The position numbers were made by a program, and so were the translations under genes. From Sapria himalayana (taxonomy: Eukaryota > Streptophyta > Magnoliopsida > Malpighiales > Rafflesiaceae), in contig JAREIK010018581.1 in assembly GCA_029783825.1 (NCBI GenBank), forward strand, positions 112,001-176,000: a DNA stretch of 64,000 bases, read 5' to 3'. Below the pieces are notes generated by a model. It did no database searches, was not told the DNA's origin, and saw only the letters and a list, made by a program, of their open reading frames with translations. This document shows, piece after piece, positions 61,464 through 64,000 of the stretch. How positions within the stretch are numbered: position 1 is the stretch's first letter; every line of letters starts with the position of its first letter.

Positions 61464-62165
61464 TATTTAGAACTAACATTTATGATTCTTAATATATTAT
61501 GGGTTTACGAGTATCATTCATGATAGATAGTGATAAGTAAGTCACGAGACATACTCATGAAGTATGGTAAGAAAAAAAAATAACCTTCTAATCTTTACAT
61601 ATGAGATAAATATATGGGTGAAAACTCAAGATTAACTTAAATTTAATTATTATGAGTATGATACTTATGAATTCAAAAATAACTTATAACTAATCTATTA
61701 TGTATATTTTAGAAGAACTGATATTAGAGTGATGTGAGAGAAGTAAAATGTCTAACTTATGAGTTTTTCCATATTGTGTGAGTCATGTGTTAGTTGTGAT
61801 GCATAATGATAGGTATATCATGCGACATATGCAAGTTAAGAAGACTTGTATAGTGGTGATAGTCATGTGAGTCATTTCTTCTTGTATGAATTCTGTTGGT
61901 GGGATTTATGGGAAGATATATGTTAATTATCATGGGAATGATGTTTATATAGCCAAACATATAAATGTATTTAGTATCATATTATTTTGTGTCATTGAGG
62001 CGTTAGATATTGGAGAATAAAAACATACCCTCAAAGTAGTCATCAAGAATAGTTAATATATTGCCTAAAAAGAGTCCGTTAATGACCCATGAATGAAATG
62101 ATTTGTAGTTCAATGATGAAATATTGAGGGATATAACTATGATAGGATCATCTTTACTAGTGACA
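60840..62165 (+). repeat. 3' LTR of the Athila-type element
   Basis: It starts TGTTTGACAC after the polypurine tract and is taken to end at TGACA near 62165, where similarity to the 42282-44268 copy ceases. It contains a (TA)n(TG)n run at about 61432-61462. Confidence 0.7.
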
Positions 62166-62339
62166 ATCCAATAACGACAACCACACTTTTTATTCTAATA
62201 GGGTACTAGGACACTTTGACACTCATATACCCTTTGTTTGATGGATAAACATAATATTGCCTAAATGCTAAGAAAGCATCATCATATACATGGAAGTGAT
62301 CCAATCTTAAAATCTAAGTATCTACTCAATTCAATTAGT

Positions 62340-63720
62340 AGTTAGTTCACTATTGATTAATCAAACTACATATATAATCTCTATGGAATTTTTATCTAGA
62401 CTTGAGTTCATTTTATTATTTATATAGCCTATGTACTTGAAAAACTCCATTGGATGAGATATACTTTTGTTAATGAGTTTTTGTGACCATGTTACAAATG
62501 ATAAGTTTTGGCACCTTAACAAAGTCACAATAGATGAACTTGTGACTTGAAAGTTTATCATTCATCATGATACTCACATAAATTAAGTTTCTATTCAAAT
62601 ATGGAATGTCCATCACACACGAGATGAACTTGAAAGTCTCATCATGCATTTTTACCTTCACCTTCTCACGGTCAATTATCTTCACTATTGAGCTGTTTTC
62701 CATAATCACATCTCAATCAAATGACTCATACTAGATGAACTAGTCCCAAAAAGAGTCATGTGATATGAAACACAAGTATTAATAAACAAAGTGTCCTTAA
62801 TACCATGACCGACATGTGCCTCAACAAAATCAACGTTAACACTTGTGGATGGTTTCTCATTTGCAGAGCTAACACTTGCATCAGTTGCAACTCTAAATTT
62901 CTATATCTTGACTTGCTGCCTTTTTTGATAGCCTCTCTTGAAGTACCTAGTTGAATTGTATTTCCAGTATGTCATCTATAGCTTATCCATACTCTTTGTT
63001 CTTTTTTCCTTTGATTTTTCTTTATGCAACCAACTTCTTTCATCAGTTCTCTCTATTACATATAGTGCATCATTAGAGTTTTTCCTCATAATCTCCCTCC
63101 TTGTATCATTTGATAATAAATATGTAACTACTATCTCATAGGATAACATTGTTATATTACCATCAATGATGATAATTAAGTTATCTCAAGAGTTAGGTAG
63201 TGACCACATGTGGGTATTAGCTTTTTCATTATCAATGATATCACATGCAATAGATGACAACTAGATGATCATAGTTTGAAGTTCATGTAGATATGAGATA
63301 AAAGTATCTACATCCTTCATGTGTAATTTATGGATTTTTTTCTTAAGAATAGTTTTTCCTTAATAATAGCATATCTAGATTATTCCACAAATTCTTCATG
63401 AACTTTTTATCAGTAATATTTGCCAATAACTCATTTGCAAGACATAGTCAGATCAAGCATAGAGCTTTATGATCCAATTTTTCCTAATTGACCACTGAAA
63501 AGATCTCTGATTTTTGGTTACTAATTGTTGACTTATGTCCTTTGATTATAAACTAGTAATATTTATCAACAAGCACGTCTTTTTATCTTCAATTTCCACA
63601 ATTCAATGCTTTTTTTCATGAATTTCTCGTTCTCAACCCTAGATATTGAACACTTCATTCTTAGATTCACCTTTTATAGATCTGATGCCAAATCATGTTC
63701 TTTAATCAAACCTCAAAGGA
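62340..63720 (-). pseudogene. Ty1/copia gag and protease remnant
   Basis: Reading the minus strand from 63520 downwards: LCLANELLANI and LWNNLD (gag core), YDHLV and then VVTYLLSND (gag end), a zinc-knuckle-like segment at 62928-62969, then about 62750 INTCVSYHMT (the DSGCSxHM protease site, with Asp replaced), then VKMHDETF and PYLNRNLI in the 62470-62709 frame. Order and wording fit a Tnt1/Tork-like copia element. In-frame stops and ligand losses show it is dead. No LTR was recognised. Confidence 0.8.
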
Positions 63721-64000
63721 TCACTTCTCGCTCTGATTCCAAATATTAGAATCCAACAGTCCCAAATATTAGACTTTAATACCAAATGTAAATGGTAAAG
63801 ACCTCCTATGCTTCGATACTTGTCTCCAAATGTTGGGATTTCAAGTATCTCGACGCTATACTTCGATACCTTGATGATTTGTAAGTCAAGAGGTCAAATC
63901 ACACTACTGCATAATAGCATCTTATACATAAGGTAGTCTTATGTTTTTCTGGTGAGATCTCTTCCTAATACCAAACTAGAATTAGTGTAGGGATCCATCA
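63721..64000. other. Window edge, unassigned
   Basis: May hold the 5' leader or LTR of the minus-strand copia element; nothing definite is seen. Confidence 0.4.

Larger units (their letters stand above)
58735..62165 (+). mobile_element. Athila-type Ty3/gypsy element, internally deleted
   Basis: In order on the plus strand: a gag carboxyl end, a retroviral-type protease, sequence without reverse transcriptase or integrase, a purine-rich tract (about 60825-60839) and a 3' LTR starting TGTTTGACAC. The gag and protease wording is that of the Athila group. RT, RNase H and integrase have been lost; no 5' LTR is seen in the window. Confidence 0.75.

Noticed and set aside
62160..62360. Second LTR of the copia remnant
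   Set aside because: No sequence matching the other side of the element was found within the window.
1..64000. tRNA, rRNA, snoRNA or microRNA genes
   Set aside because: No cloverleaf with conserved A and B boxes, or rRNA segment, was recognised by eye; a covariance-model scan would be decisive.

Overview
This is nuclear DNA of a flowering plant. The evidence is two plant-type protein genes, Arabidopsis-type telomere-like repeats (CCCTAAA), plant clades of Ty3/gypsy and Ty1/copia retrotransposons, and hAT elements. I cannot name the species. Outside the two genes and the GC-rich transposon copies, the DNA is very AT-rich, and nearly all of it is decayed transposon sequence. Only two genes look intact, about 1.5 kb in all. 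They lie tail to tail at 36.0-37.5 kb: an NDR1/HIN1-like membrane protein close to NHL26 on the plus strand, and an uncharacterised Nudix-like protein on the minus strand.

Layout. 0-7 kb: LTR-like debris, a chromodomain-bearing Ty3/gypsy element without its 5' part (1.3-4.8 kb), then Ty1/copia pieces, one split by a hAT element with a perfect 8-bp target-site duplication (TSD). 7-17 kb and 26-29 kb: AT-rich DNA with two pairs of long, diverged direct repeats; each pair shows hAT copies present in one member and absent from the other. 17.6-21.3 kb: a decayed autonomous hAT element. 25.4-25.8 kb: an LTR related to that of the first gypsy element. 27.1-27.9 kb: a hAT element carrying G-box palindromes. 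33.2-34.3 kb: one hAT element nested in another. 36-38 kb: the two genes and a hAT copy next to the start codon of the second. 39-41.3 kb: a direct duplication carrying a 640-bp pyrimidine tract. 41-49 kb: copia and Athila-like debris and a 1.44-kb hAT element that still holds part of a transposase. 49.4-57.8 kb: a composite satellite alternating telomere-like arrays with AT-rich units. 58.7-62.2 kb: an Athila-type gypsy element reduced to gag end, protease and LTR. 62.3-63.7 kb: a minus-strand copia gag/protease remnant.

The unifying theme is one hAT family with termini TAGAGGTGTCAA...TTGACACCTCTA and GC-rich bodies, present in about eleven copies. The 1.44-kb copy encodes, on the minus strand, a degenerate hAT transposase C-terminus, which ties the small copies to a plausible source. 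The most unusual points are the copy beside the Nudix-like gene, whose left end is replaced by a copy of the gene's own start-codon region (creating a second short reading frame), the composite satellite, and a copia zinc knuckle in which all four metal ligands are tyrosine. I found no wholly new functional system.
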